From IMG/VR virus record IMGVR_UViG_3300030098_001962, positions 1 through 50,389 of that record: a stretch of DNA of 50,389 nucleotides. One strand, given 5' to 3'. The notes under the pieces are model-generated. The model was not told the origin of the DNA, did no database searches, and saw only the letters and a program-made list of their open reading frames with translations. Each line of letters begins with the position of its first letter. Position 1 is the first letter of the stretch. Both the position numbers and the translations under genes were made by a program. Shown piece after piece: positions 17,814 through 27,620 of the stretch. This DNA is from a virus.

Positions 17814-18293
17814 TTAACCTGCGATTAGTGTAATCAAGGTAGTATCGGTTGCTCCACCAACAGTGAATGTCAGTTCACCAGTTTCGTGTGCTACTACAGT
17901 TGCTGCTGCTTGTAGTGACTCATCGGTGTCAGTGTTGTTTGTCAAGTTGATAAGTGCATAAATGCGACTTAGACCTGAGTCATAAGCATTAACTGCAAAC
18001 TTTTGAGTTGTCCCTGTGTCACCTGTTACCATAACTGAAATCAGTCTTAGTCCTGATACTGGTACATTTGTTCCTGCAGCGTTAGTTGCCGCAAATGGGG
18101 TCAAACTGCCCGGATAGCCGGAAGTACCTGCACTGTATGCATCTCCCGGTCCACTTAACCAAGCGGTGTTGTCACCCATTGTACCGTCTGCATCAGGTGC
18201 ACTAGCAAGTGCACCCGGAGTGTTACCTGCAATTGGTATGTCTAGGTATGTTGTCGTTACTGTTAGGTTTGTATGCGATGTTACTGTTGCCAT
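17814..18293 (-). CDS. Candidate capsid decoration protein
   Basis: 159 residues with an AGGAGATGAAAAAAT leader before the ATG. The sequence is Thr/Ala/Gly-rich and beta in character (TVTTTYLDIPIAG, VSGLRLISVMVTGDTG, GELTFTVGGATDTTLITL) with no charged coil. It lies directly after the major capsid gene, the commonest place for head decoration or cement proteins. No specific family is recognised, so the assignment is positional. Confidence 0.65.
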   Translation of the reverse strand: MATVTSHTNLTVTTTYLDIPIAGNTPGALASAPDADGTMGDNTAWLSGPGDAYSAGTSGYPGSLTPFAATNAAGTNVPVSGLRLISVMVTGDTGTTQKFAVNAYDSGLSRIYALINLTNNTDTDESLQAAATVVAHETGELTFTVGGATDTTLITLIAG

Positions 18294-18330
18294 ATTTTTT
18301 CATCTCCTGTATTAATTCTCCAATAGAGCC

Positions 18331-19500
18331 TCACTGTAGGTCACGGATGGAACCTTGACCTCCAAAGAAAGTAGTCCAAACTTCACCCATTGTGCGGTAA
18401 AGTCCTTCTTGCCCTAATCTGTTGATTGCGAATGGATCGCCAGTCTCGATACCGGACTCAAAGTATTGAGTTGGTTTCGCAGTACTGTAGTATAGATAAT
18501 CAGTGTCAAGCATGTAGATTCTGCTGATTCCGTCTGCTTGTACATCCTTAGATGGAATGATTGGTACACCGTTGTAGGTTGCGACAATAAATCCTGCCTC
18601 AACACCCGGTACACCCTTAACGCCGTTGTATGTTGGTACAACACGCTTCTCTTCCATGAATCTCTGTTGAGCCTGCAATAGTTGCTGGATTCTCATAAGA
18701 GTGTCATATCCTGTTAGCATAACCTTCGGGTTACCACCACGAACCCAAATCTTTTGGAAGATTGTGTCCAAGTGGTCGAGTGAAAGTGTTCTGCGGTTTC
18801 CTGCTGCTTGGTCGCTACCACAGTCAACTTCAGCGTTAGACCAAGAGTTTGCACTTCGGTCAATGCTGTAGATGTCAAGGTCGTTAGCACCACAGTGGTC
18901 TGCAGATGCGCCGCCAGTTTCCATAGATGTTAGTCCACCGGATGAGCCACCGTCATTACCAGTAACTCTGTCAAGTGATTCAAGATCGTTACCTGCTGGA
19001 GTATCACAATCTTGTAGTAGCATTTGGTTGATGTGCTCAGCGTGGTGCTTACCCATCTCTTCCTTTAGGACAGAGCGAATGTCGCCAAGTCCGTCATCCT
19101 TGTCATTCAAGAAGATTGCAACCTCGGACATATCGAATGAGTGTGCGATAGTCTTAGGCTTTGCTGCAACATTTTGGAATGTAGGCTTGGTGGTGTCAGG
19201 CAGTGTGCCGTTCTCTGCAATACCGCCACCGACTGCTGTCGAAGGCTTTGCAGTTACGACTCTCCATCCACTGCGGTCCCAAGGCTTCTTAGGAAGGATA
19301 GAGAATGCGTTAAACTCTTGGTTCAACTGGGACCAAACCTTGCGTCCGTAGATCGCTTGGTAGGTACCAGCGGTTGTGCTTAGAAGTGGTGCATCTGCTT
19401 TGAGAAGTTCGCTACCTGAGTAACCGAATCCCATGTTAGTGCCCGCTCCATAGTAGTAGCGTTCCATGTCTTGTACTGTTCGTGTGTAATTTCGTGCCAT
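18331..19500 (-). CDS. Major capsid protein, HK97 fold
   Basis: 389 residues, GGAGGAATGAATA before the ATG. The order protease-scaffold then this gene is the HK97 pattern. It has a short N-arm (about residues 1-45), then FSILPKKPWDRSGWRVVTAK and GGIAENGTLPDTTKPTFQNV, an E-loop/P-domain style region with NEG-like turns. A long spine helix follows (SVLKEEMGKHHAEHINQMLL), then AWMLTG-like MLTGYDTLMRIQQLLQAQQR and a final strand TKPTQYFESGIETGD. There is no long N-terminal delta domain, which fits a separate scaffold in the protease gene. Probably several hundred copies form the shell. Confidence 0.85.
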   Translation of the reverse strand: MARNYTRTVQDMERYYYGAGTNMGFGYSGSELLKADAPLLSTTAGTYQAIYGRKVWSQLNQEFNAFSILPKKPWDRSGWRVVTAKPSTAVGGGIAENGTLPDTTKPTFQNVAAKPKTIAHSFDMSEVAIFLNDKDDGLGDIRSVLKEEMGKHHAEHINQMLLQDCDTPAGNDLESLDRVTGNDGGSSGGLTSMETGGASADHCGANDLDIYSIDRSANSWSNAEVDCGSDQAAGNRRTLSLDHLDTIFQKIWVRGGNPKVMLTGYDTLMRIQQLLQAQQRFMEEKRVVPTYNGVKGVPGVEAGFIVATYNGVPIIPSKDVQADGISRIYMLDTDYLYYSTAKPTQYFESGIETGDPFAINRLGQEGLYRTMGEVWTTFFGGQGSIRDLQ

Positions 19501-19515
19501 TATTCATTCCTCCAT

Positions 19516-21090
19516 TTAGTTCCAAACACTCCCAGCGAGGTTGTGTACCTCGTCCCAAGACATGTTTGCTAGTTCCTCTGTAGTTGGTATTGCTACACTG
19601 GAGTTGTCAGATGCTTTGCGGATTTCAGCCGCAGGTGTAGAAACGGACATGTTGTCGATTCTGTCACTTAGTTGGGAAATTGCCTTCTCGATAGTTGCGA
19701 GAGGGCCACGAGCGTCAAACTCTGCTGCTGCACGAGTCTGTGCTTCGGTTGTCAGTTCTTTCTGCAAGCGCTCAGAGAACACATCGTTCAAGTTGTTCTT
19801 GAACTGCTGTTCCATTGCTGCCGCCTTGAAAACTGCGTATGCTTCTTCAATTTCAGATGCGGAAACATTGTCAGGGTTTAGGTAAGACTTAGCGACATCG
19901 CCGCCTCCACCTAGTCCTGCACGGGAAATAGCGTTGGTTGATGGTGAGCCACCTTCAGTTGCACGACCCTTAACTTGGCCTGCAAAGTAGTCTGCTCCAT
20001 CTCCAATCTGCTCAGGAGTGCTACCAAGGTTAGCCTTGGCAACATCGTCAAAGTGTGCACGAGCAGCACCAGTGTCTACGCCAGCGGATTTCAAAGTGTT
20101 CTCCATCCAATCTAGGTATTCGCTAGTGATAACATCGCTGTACTCTGACTTCTTCGTGTCATCCTTGTACATCTTCTTTTCATCATCTTTCATTTCTTTC
20201 TTTTTATCTTCTTCTTCCTTTGCCATATCGTCGTCCTCGGCTAGTCTTAATTCTTCTTTAGGTTTTCTTTTTGGTCTGTCGTCCATATCCATGTCGTCAT
20301 CTTCGTCTTCGTCACGGTCTTCCAATGCTTCCTCCAAAGATTCCTCTTTGTCGCCATCTTTGTCCATGTCAAGGAAATCAGGTTTCTTCTTTCCTTCCAT
20401 GTCTTTGTGCATGCCCTTCATTTCTCCGTGCATGCCCTTGTTTTCATCTTCTTTGTCCATGTCGTCCAACTGCTTAGATAAACGATCGATTACGGATGCC
20501 AATTCACCCAATGCGTCTACTTCGTTTGTCATAGTAGTGTCCTCCTTCAGTATTCTAAAGGATGCTTCGGGGTTAATCCCCTTTTCACAAATAGTAACTT
20601 CGTGTAGTTCTAACTTGGAAATCTCAGTATAGTTTCCATGCTTTGCATCGGATTTGTTAATGCGCTTGAACGCCTGTCCTCCAATGCTGAACCCAGTTAG
20701 GTTACCCTTGCGAATCTCATTGGCTACTTCACGAGCCTTCTCGATGTCATCTCTAAGTTTGATGACAACGAACATGCCAGCGTCATCAACGCCGGACTTC
20801 CATAGTCTACCATCAGAGTCAGTGTAAGCCTTGATAACTTCACCGACCTGAATATTTGAGTGTGCTAGTTGTACATTGCGGAAGCCATCTGCTTTCATAA
20901 AGTTACCAAAGGCGTCCTTCAATGCTCCACGAGTAATCAAGTCACCCTGCTTGTCTACCATCTCTACAGATGCATAGCCAGCAATAATTAGGTCATTGGA
21001 TGACTTGACAATGGCAATACTAGCAGGATGGGCAGAGGTAGATGTCCTCAGTGCAGCCGCTGGTGCCATGCCAGTAATTACACCGCTCAT
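19516..21090 (-). CDS. Prohead protease fused to acidic scaffold
   Basis: 524 residues. Residues about 25-180 are a caudoviral prohead protease: LIIAGYASVEMVDKQGDLIT, then VQLAHSN with the likely catalytic His77, LTGFSIGGQ with the likely Ser135, and ELHEVTICEKGINPEA (His163). From about 185 to 310 it is an extremely charged Asp/Glu/Lys/Met region, followed by helices, typical of a scaffold that is digested after assembly. The C-terminus ends MSWDEVHNLAGSVW, a motif echoed in a neighbouring 119-residue protein. It sits directly upstream of the capsid gene. No good ribosome-binding site precedes the ATG. Confidence 0.85.
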   Translation of the reverse strand: MSGVITGMAPAAALRTSTSAHPASIAIVKSSNDLIIAGYASVEMVDKQGDLITRGALKDAFGNFMKADGFRNVQLAHSNIQVGEVIKAYTDSDGRLWKSGVDDAGMFVVIKLRDDIEKAREVANEIRKGNLTGFSIGGQAFKRINKSDAKHGNYTEISKLELHEVTICEKGINPEASFRILKEDTTMTNEVDALGELASVIDRLSKQLDDMDKEDENKGMHGEMKGMHKDMEGKKKPDFLDMDKDGDKEESLEEALEDRDEDEDDDMDMDDRPKRKPKEELRLAEDDDMAKEEEDKKKEMKDDEKKMYKDDTKKSEYSDVITSEYLDWMENTLKSAGVDTGAARAHFDDVAKANLGSTPEQIGDGADYFAGQVKGRATEGGSPSTNAISRAGLGGGGDVAKSYLNPDNVSASEIEEAYAVFKAAAMEQQFKNNLNDVFSERLQKELTTEAQTRAAAEFDARGPLATIEKAISQLSDRIDNMSVSTPAAEIRKASDNSSVAIPTTEELANMSWDEVHNLAGSVWN

Positions 21091-21095
21091 ACTAT

Positions 21096-24000
21096 TTAAT
21101 AAGGTACGAAGGCCGCTTTGTCTTTATCTATAGACAAACGACCTGCTTCACCATCATCAACAGGCTTTCTGTGAGCCATTTTCTTATCTTCGGCTCTTTC
21201 TTTGTTATCACGCTCTACATCTCTAGCATCATGGTCGGGCATAGTCTTGGAACCAACAAGGCTGGTAGGGCCACTTGGCGATTCTATAGGTGTAGCATAA
21301 TCTATTCCAAGTCCCATAGCACCTGTGCTAGAATCTCCAACGGCACCTACTCCTGACTTCAACATAGATGATGCCAAGGTTAAACTCTTTGCTAACAGGC
21401 GCTTGACTTTCTTTTTGTGCTCAATTGCATCATCTACTTCAGATTCCCAAAAATTAGTATTTTTTGTTTTCTTTGGAGGTATTAATGGCTTACCATCATT
21501 TTTAGATTCGTGAACTTCTGCTTTAGATTCGTCATCATATAGTGACAAATCTGCTTTCAGCATAACTCCTGCGACTGGCGACCAAAATGGCCTTTGGCTC
21601 TCGGCCAGTCGAATCAACCAACCATTTTCTGCCTTTGGATTGAACATATACCACTCGCCATCGATTGCCGAAGCACGATAACTTACATCTCCCGCAGCCA
21701 TCTTAATAACGATTCTATTTCCATCCCTGTCGATTTCATGCGGCCACATCATAGGTTCAGACTTAGTAAACATCGATAATGTTTCTACACTCGATACTCC
21801 CTCACCTTCTGCTTCGCCTTTGATTTCATTACTGTTCACAGTGTATATGTCGGCTCCATCTACGCTTTCAGTGACAGAGATGCTGTCTACATTTACTGTA
21901 ACTATATCTCCAACCTCATACTCATCCTTAGATTGGAATGATGTACCCACATCCATGTATGTGTCACCCTCGTACTCAACAGCACGATCGCCTAACGAAT
22001 CTTCATGTGTGATAGGACCAGTGCCCAATCGATATGTGAAAGAAGATGTACCCTTCCTGTCAAGAACCATTAGGTTGACATCTTGACCTTCATCATACAA
22101 CACCCACTTTGGGTGCCTATTTTCTCCTTTCATGTAAGTGGAGTTGGCATCCCTTAGTACCAATCGCTTATGCTCTTTGAGCAAATCTTTGACTATGACT
22201 TCTAAGCCGACATCATCCGTTAGCCTCAAATTGTGAGCAGCCGGGAGTAACACATTCTCTGTACTCTCCATAGTACCTCTTAGAATCTTTATGCGTTCTT
22301 GCAAAGGCATATCGTGAACATCACTATCATCATACTCTACAATATCTATGACATTGTATTCTTTATCTGCAAGTACCACATCTACAACAAAGTTCTTCTT
22401 CGATATCTTCTCAAAGTTTTCCTTTGTTTCTTTGTCTAAGTCAAAGTCGCCTCTAACTGTAATCTTGTCATCCTTCTTTTCCACGAATGCTCTTGGGCCT
22501 TCAGGCATAGCAGATACAATCCAGTCGCCACTAAATCCACGAAGGTGTTCCAAATCATCTAACTTGAATATGCGATGCATTGGCTGAAGGATTGGATATT
22601 CGCCATCCTTCTTGAGCATGATGTCCGGGTTAGAAAGCGAGGCAAGTAAAATTGTAGCATCCTCTTGTTTTCTTACCATTCTTCTGCCGCCTCCAAACAT
22701 CTCTATTGCACTCTCATCAGCGTATGGCATTTTAGAATCCATGCTTGGACCCCATCTCGCCTCATATTCGTGGCCTACTTGCTTGTACATAGGTCTTGTC
22801 AATGTTTTGCTCAAAAAGTCGTAAGGTTCGACTTGTTCAAACCTAACCAATTTACCATGAGAGTCGTACACTGGTTTAATGTCTGCTTCAAATCCAAACT
22901 TTTTACCTTCATTACTGCTATGATTATAGTAAACAAATGAGCCTGAGCCGTTCATATCAGACTGAGGAGTAATTGGTGTGAGTATTGTCTCCTCTCTTTT
23001 TTCGCCACTTTCAGGGTCATGCCCCATGTGCGACTGTAAAGTTTCATAGATTCCTCCTGTATCTTCAGAATGCAAACGCCTCTCCATGGCTTTCATGTAG
23101 ACCGCAAGATTACCTAAGTAACGAGGTATGTTGTTGGGATCTCCAAACGATAGACCTTGAGAATCAATCCACCTGTTCCTTTCATCTGCTGCTATTTGGG
23201 TGAGGGCTTTTTTGTCAGCCTCTATAGTGCGCTGCAACTTTTTCTCTCTAGTTTTACGAAATCCATCGACTCTACCTCGGATATATTTCTGCAATTCCTC
23301 AGACAACTCATCGTGCGGTAACCCCTTTCCTCCATCAATTATGTCATTTATCTTTTCAAACAAATCTTTGATGTTATATCTAGGACTTCTGTTCAACAAC
23401 TTTTGCGCTTTACCTCGTGCATCCATTTGGTCGTCAAACTCTTCTATGAACGGAGTGATGTCTTGCAACATACCTTGTAGTCTATCTCTTTCTTCAAAGT
23501 TCCTTATGTGTTCGGGATTTCTAGTATCTAACTTTGATTCAATTTCATTTTTTTGCTGCTTTAATCTATCGTAAGCATCTAAGTTTCGCTGTAAATAATC
23601 AGTAGTGTCATCAATAATTTTAGAATTAGTTTCAACATCACCAATACTAATAGGATTATTCACAGGATCTCTTCTAAGTATGTCAGTGATTAACTTATGA
23701 CCGTGGTGCTCCATTCTTGCATCATCAAAATGCAAAGCATGTTCCTCTTGAGGGTACAAAGGACTATTGGCTTCTCCTCCAATTAAGCCTCTAAGTATAG
23801 ATTGTCTTTCTTTTTCGTGAATATTTCTATCGTGGTGCTCTACTTCACCCGCATGCCCAATGTCAGTATTGCTATGTAGATGGGTGTCATGTATAGCGTC
23901 CGTCTTACCTCTATTTCTTATTACATCTTTGTTAGGAGTTTTGAGTTTGCCGCTGTAAGTTGGGTCATCAGGCTCCCTTTGTGACAACTTAGGTAGCCCT

Positions 24001-26411
24001 AGTGGAGCCAACATATCTTTCAAATGTGCAATCAATCTTGTAACAGTGTGCTTTGGATGCCTTGAAAAATTAGTACCTACTTGTTTAAGTTGATGACCTG
24101 ATGCAGTAATACCCATGTGTGCTGGAGTGCCGAGAGAAAGCGCATAGGACTTTATGTTCTCACTCCTAATTGCATCTGCAGCATCTGCCTCCGCTTTGTT
24201 TTGTGGGTCCATGGTATCTCTATAACCAAACTTCAAAGCAGAAGCCGGGGCATTGCGAGGGACTTTTATGAAGCGGCTTGATATTGGGTGAGTGCTAGGT
24301 AGCCCTTTTTCTTGGGCTTTCTTATGTTGGTGAACTGCCACTGGATCGAATACCGGCCTTCTCACAATGTGCTGCTGCTGCTGACCTGCGAAGGCTAAGG
24401 CATTGTGTGCGCCACCATAACCCTTTGATTCATCCTTTGAGTTTGTAACTTCACCTTTAGGATGAATGTAATTGTGCGGGTCATCAGGATGGTTATAATC
24501 AATCAATAGGTTGCGTTGCTCAAGTAACTTAGTTTCATAGTAATCTTTGAGTGATTTATTATGTCTATATTCATCAATCTGCTTTTCTATTTCTTTCAAC
24601 TTTTCTTCTGCGTTGGCTTTAGCAGTAGAATCCCCTGTTTCCATTATACGCTCTAAGTCCCGTTTCTTTTCAGGCAGGTTCATACGATTGAGGTTTTTTA
24701 ACACCTCATCAGCGGCAGAGTACTTTTCCATATATTCAGACTGTTCCTCTTCTGAAAATGGATGCTCAAATATGTGTGCCAAAACAAGCAGTGCGTTGTT
24801 TTGCTCTAAGCCTTCACCACCGACACCATTGAACATTTGAGTCCAAAAGTGAGACAGACCTTTATTGTCGCCCTCCATAAAGTCCTCCATGTGATTGTCA
24901 TGGACATGAGGGTGCGTAAAGAACAATGAATTATTTCTCAACTCTCTATCTTCGTAGTAACTCTTCCTGTGTCGCTCTGCACGACCTAACATATCCTGTA
25001 TATTTTCAGGATGAAGAGCATATCTTTTATCAAACTCTACACCTGACGGATTGCCACCTAAAGGAAAATACCCATTTCTATCTAAATCATAATGAAATGC
25101 AGCGGCTACTCCCTTTATCGAAAGATTATTTTTGTTGATAGAATTGTGCCAATCATATTTTTTAGGTGCCAATGTATCTAAGCGATCGACACTGAATCTT
25201 TTCTTTTTGGCGTTGTATTTAGGTAAATCGAACATGCGGCTAAATATTTCTTCTGCACGATACTGAGCGCCTTCTATGCTACTACTTTGTTTTGAAGCAT
25301 AAATCTTGTCAGCAAGTTCATCGATTTGGTCTTTGTATGGTTCTAATTTACCTAAGTGCTTCAGAACACCAACATGGTACCTTATCAATTCGTGGTCGTG
25401 CATAGCATTGTAAAGTGCCATAGGTTTGAGTGTTTCTTCAGCCGGTAGATTCTCATGTACTCCTATTTGATTATCTGCTGAAAATCTTTCAGGTCTTATG
25501 AGTGCTCTATAAAGCGGTAATATCTTTTTGTAACTACTGGTAATCATTCTACCTAAAGGTACCCTTACTTTCCCCATAGCATCAAGGGCAATAGAATGGT
25601 TACCATTATGGTCTAAATCATCTGCACGACCTTTGTCTATGCCACCCCTTTCTAATATCTCATCGTACAACTTTTTTCTCCTATCAGACCTTAAATGGCT
25701 AACACCTAACAATACATCTCGGAGTTCAGGTACATCTCCATCTATGAAATTATTTTCTAACATGTGTAATACGCTTTCATCCCCATGAATGTTATTATGA
25801 GTATGGTGCTGTATCGTAGGCTCATTCGCTTGGTTACTTAGTTCGTGAAAAATACCTTGATTGAAAACATTAGCCTCATTTGGTTTTGTTTTGAAATGCT
25901 TTGCCATATTCGCTAATCGCCTATTGTCATATTCGGCTTGAGATATTCCACCCAGTTCTTCTCTAGGAGTATAGTACAAAAAATTGTGAGCGATATAACG
26001 AGGTACCTTTCTGACTTTACCATCAGTAAATGTATGTTCTACTTCCCCATATGCGTGTTGTAAATGAGGATTTGTGTTAGCAGGTTGGCTCATGTCAAAA
26101 GTATTAGCAAACTCAGGGCTATACTGTAACTGACCTTGGAATAATGTGTTTATGTGCTGGGTTTCTTCAGGATCACCCATTTGACCTGATTCAGGACCAA
26201 GTTGGAAAAAATCAGTGTCACCTTCAGCCTTGGCAAGATACAACAACAAAGGCTCAAGACTAGGCTTACTGTAATACAAGTCTGCCTTTGTAACAACACC
26301 ATGGGCTTCTAAGTATTCATCAGCCGCCTCTGATACACCTACGCCATCGTATAGAGATTTGACGAATGTTTCTCTACGAAGGGTGAGAGTATCTAAAGGA
26401 GTTTCAATCAA
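21096..26411 (-). CDS. Giant head-operon protein with a DNA ligase-like C-terminal region
   Basis: 1771 residues from a TTG with GGTGATGAT just upstream. The first ~1200 residues are His/Asn-rich helical sequence of no known family (HHTHNNIHGDESVLHMLENN; FTHPHVHDNHMEDFMEGDN). Residues about 1285-1520 follow the order of an ATP-dependent DNA ligase: DWIVSAMPEGPRAFVEKKDD where motif I belongs, NVIDIVEYDDSDVHDMPLQE (motif IIIa region), KRLVLRDANSTYMKGE (motif IV region), and an OB-type strand YEVGDIVTVNVDSI. The nucleotide-accepting Lys of motif I (KxDG) is not apparent; Met-Pro-Glu-Gly stands there. An inactive or structural use is likely. It lies between portal-side genes and the protease. The tail is basic and disordered. 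Confidence 0.7.
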   Translation of the reverse strand: MIETPLDTLTLRRETFVKSLYDGVGVSEAADEYLEAHGVVTKADLYYSKPSLEPLLLYLAKAEGDTDFFQLGPESGQMGDPEETQHINTLFQGQLQYSPEFANTFDMSQPANTNPHLQHAYGEVEHTFTDGKVRKVPRYIAHNFLYYTPREELGGISQAEYDNRRLANMAKHFKTKPNEANVFNQGIFHELSNQANEPTIQHHTHNNIHGDESVLHMLENNFIDGDVPELRDVLLGVSHLRSDRRKKLYDEILERGGIDKGRADDLDHNGNHSIALDAMGKVRVPLGRMITSSYKKILPLYRALIRPERFSADNQIGVHENLPAEETLKPMALYNAMHDHELIRYHVGVLKHLGKLEPYKDQIDELADKIYASKQSSSIEGAQYRAEEIFSRMFDLPKYNAKKKRFSVDRLDTLAPKKYDWHNSINKNNLSIKGVAAAFHYDLDRNGYFPLGGNPSGVEFDKRYALHPENIQDMLGRAERHRKSYYEDRELRNNSLFFTHPHVHDNHMEDFMEGDNKGLSHFWTQMFNGVGGEGLEQNNALLVLAHIFEHPFSEEEQSEYMEKYSAADEVLKNLNRMNLPEKKRDLERIMETGDSTAKANAEEKLKEIEKQIDEYRHNKSLKDYYETKLLEQRNLLIDYNHPDDPHNYIHPKGEVTNSKDESKGYGGAHNALAFAGQQQQHIVRRPVFDPVAVHQHKKAQEKGLPSTHPISSRFIKVPRNAPASALKFGYRDTMDPQNKAEADAADAIRSENIKSYALSLGTPAHMGITASGHQLKQVGTNFSRHPKHTVTRLIAHLKDMLAPLGLPKLSQREPDDPTYSGKLKTPNKDVIRNRGKTDAIHDTHLHSNTDIGHAGEVEHHDRNIHEKERQSILRGLIGGEANSPLYPQEEHALHFDDARMEHHGHKLITDILRRDPVNNPISIGDVETNSKIIDDTTDYLQRNLDAYDRLKQQKNEIESKLDTRNPEHIRNFEERDRLQGMLQDITPFIEEFDDQMDARGKAQKLLNRSPRYNIKDLFEKINDIIDGGKGLPHDELSEELQKYIRGRVDGFRKTREKKLQRTIEADKKALTQIAADERNRWIDSQGLSFGDPNNIPRYLGNLAVYMKAMERRLHSEDTGGIYETLQSHMGHDPESGEKREETILTPITPQSDMNGSGSFVYYNHSSNEGKKFGFEADIKPVYDSHGKLVRFEQVEPYDFLSKTLTRPMYKQVGHEYEARWGPSMDSKMPYADESAIEMFGGGRRMVRKQEDATILLASLSNPDIMLKKDGEYPILQPMHRIFKLDDLEHLRGFSGDWIVSAMPEGPRAFVEKKDDKITVRGDFDLDKETKENFEKISKKNFVVDVVLADKEYNVIDIVEYDDSDVHDMPLQERIKILRGTMESTENVLLPAAHNLRLTDDVGLEVIVKDLLKEHKRLVLRDANSTYMKGENRHPKWVLYDEGQDVNLMVLDRKGTSSFTYRLGTGPITHEDSLGDRAVEYEGDTYMDVGTSFQSKDEYEVGDIVTVNVDSISVTESVDGADIYTVNSNEIKGEAEGEGVSSVETLSMFTKSEPMMWPHEIDRDGNRIVIKMAAGDVSYRASAIDGEWYMFNPKAENGWLIRLAESQRPFWSPVAGVMLKADLSLYDDESKAEVHESKNDGKPLIPPKKTKNTNFWESEVDDAIEHKKKVKRLLAKSLTLASSMLKSGVGAVGDSSTGAMGLGIDYATPIESPSGPTSLVGSKTMPDHDARDVERDNKERAEDKKMAHRKPVDDGEAGRLSIDKDKAAFVPY

Positions 26412-26426
26412 ATCATCACCAGCCGC

Positions 26427-26867
26427 TTAGTTAATGCGGCGAGATAACTCTTCGATGCTCTTTTTGATTTGCTGGTCTTGATACTTCTGTATGTTTCCAC
26501 CAGCGGATTTGAGAACTGGACCTTCGCCACCTGTGAAGTTTTCAAGTGCACCTGTTGTGCTAAATGCGGTAGGGTAGTAAGGAGATGCTCTTGTTGTGAC
26601 ATCGCTGTTCTCCATAGTAGCGCCCTTGTTTTTGACATCTTCAACTTCAATCAAATGATTGTTAGTGGAGAAGTATTGATTTTTTACATTGTCTTTACCA
26701 GCAGATTGTGTTCTGAACTCATAGCCATGCTCTGAACCTTCCTTAGCAGAGTATTCAGGTTGGCTACTTCTGTCAGCCTTTGCTTTCTCAACTTTGTCAG
26801 CCAACTCATTAGCCTTGTTAAGTAAGTCTGTAAACTCTTCATCTCTAGGTTCAAATCTTGGTTTCAT
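26427..26867 (-). CDS. Head-operon protein of unknown function
   Basis: 146 residues; start chosen at the ATG of MKPRFEPRDEEF with TGGAGTGATTGA upstream, not at the longer frame. An N-terminal helix (LLNKANELADKVEKAKADRS) is followed by a polar, Asn/Ser-rich middle and a C-terminal helix (QDQQIKKSIEELSRRIN). The stop of the preceding gene overlaps the ribosome-binding site. Likely a minor head or scaffold-associated protein from position alone. Confidence 0.65.
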   Translation of the reverse strand: MKPRFEPRDEEFTDLLNKANELADKVEKAKADRSSQPEYSAKEGSEHGYEFRTQSAGKDNVKNQYFSTNNHLIEVEDVKNKGATMENSDVTTRASPYYPTAFSTTGALENFTGGEGPVLKSAGGNIQKYQDQQIKKSIEELSRRIN

Positions 26868-26872
26868 TTCAA

Positions 26873-27232
26873 TCACTCCATTCCCATGTTGTTTCCGGTT
26901 GAGCCAGCACTCTTTGCCGACTCTGCTAATGCGTGAATCTCCGACCACTCCATTTGGTGAAACTCTTCATTGGTGCTTGGCATATCTAGGTCTGCACCTT
27001 TGATTACCATGTCGTCACCCATAGGTCTGAAGTCATCTTCTAACATTCCACTAGGCCTTTCGGTCTTTGACATAACAAATCCTGCCTTTCGTAGCATGTT
27101 CATCGGGTCTGCTATTGCTTTTCGCAAGTTTATGTTTTCTTGCTTGAGCGTTCTTAAATCACTATCCATGTTTTCCATTTTACTAATGAGTGCCCCCATT
27201 AGTTTCTCCGCTGTGTTCTCTCCCTCACTCAT
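26873..27232 (-). CDS. Small coiled-coil protein sharing a C-terminal motif with the scaffold
   Basis: 119 residues from an ATG (a TTG nine bases upstream is an alternative). The N-terminal half is a coiled coil (ISKMENMDSDLRTLKQENIN). The C-terminal part, MEWSEIHALAES, matches the scaffold-protease ending MSWDEVHNLAGS, preceded in both by a T/N-EE helix start. A scaffold-like helper or a duplicated scaffold tail is a reasonable reading. It lies two genes downstream of the portal. Confidence 0.65.
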   Translation of the reverse strand: MSEGENTAEKLMGALISKMENMDSDLRTLKQENINLRKAIADPMNMLRKAGFVMSKTERPSGMLEDDFRPMGDDMVIKGADLDMPSTNEEFHQMEWSEIHALAESAKSAGSTGNNMGME

Positions 27233-27242
27233 TGCGCTCAAC

Positions 27243-27620
27243 TCAAAGTGTTCTGTTGTTTAGTTGCCTTTTGATGCTACCAATACGACTTGTGCGAATC
27301 ATACCCGGTAGGACACTATCAGATGCAGGGTGTACCTTTTCAACTGAATTGAACTTCATCACAGGTGCGCCACCAGCATAGATGTCATTGACACCAACTG
27401 CATGAGTATCTTGCTTTCTGATTGCATTTTCTACATCGTGAGAAAGATAGTCTGCGTATTTTGTAATTTCATTGATATGTGAGCGAGCGCCCATTGCGTC
27501 TTGCTCATCCAATGCTTTGTAAAAAGCATCGATATGAGTGCGCATTTTTCTAGCCATAGGGTCAAGTTTCAACAAGTCCATACGAAACGCCACCACTTCA
27601 CTCATCTTTAATGTTCTCAT
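27243..27620 (-). CDS. Small helical head protein, unknown
   Basis: 125 residues; the ATG overlaps the portal stop codon (ATGA) and GGGTG precedes it. A later Met at codon 6 is possible. Predominantly helical: VVAFRMDLLKLDPMARKMRT, then HINEITKYADYLSHDVENAI, with a basic tail (TSRIGSIKRQLNNRTL). Translation is probably coupled to the portal. No family is recognised; a portal-associated or scaffolding accessory is possible. Confidence 0.65.
   Translation of the reverse strand: MRTLKMSEVVAFRMDLLKLDPMARKMRTHIDAFYKALDEQDAMGARSHINEITKYADYLSHDVENAIRKQDTHAVGVNDIYAGGAPVMKFNSVEKVHPASDSVLPGMIRTSRIGSIKRQLNNRTL

Noticed and set aside
20018-20632. Plus-strand frame of 204 codons opposite the scaffold
   Set aside because: Its Ser/Phe-rich product is the mirror of the acidic Asp/Glu/Lys stretch of the protease-scaffold gene.
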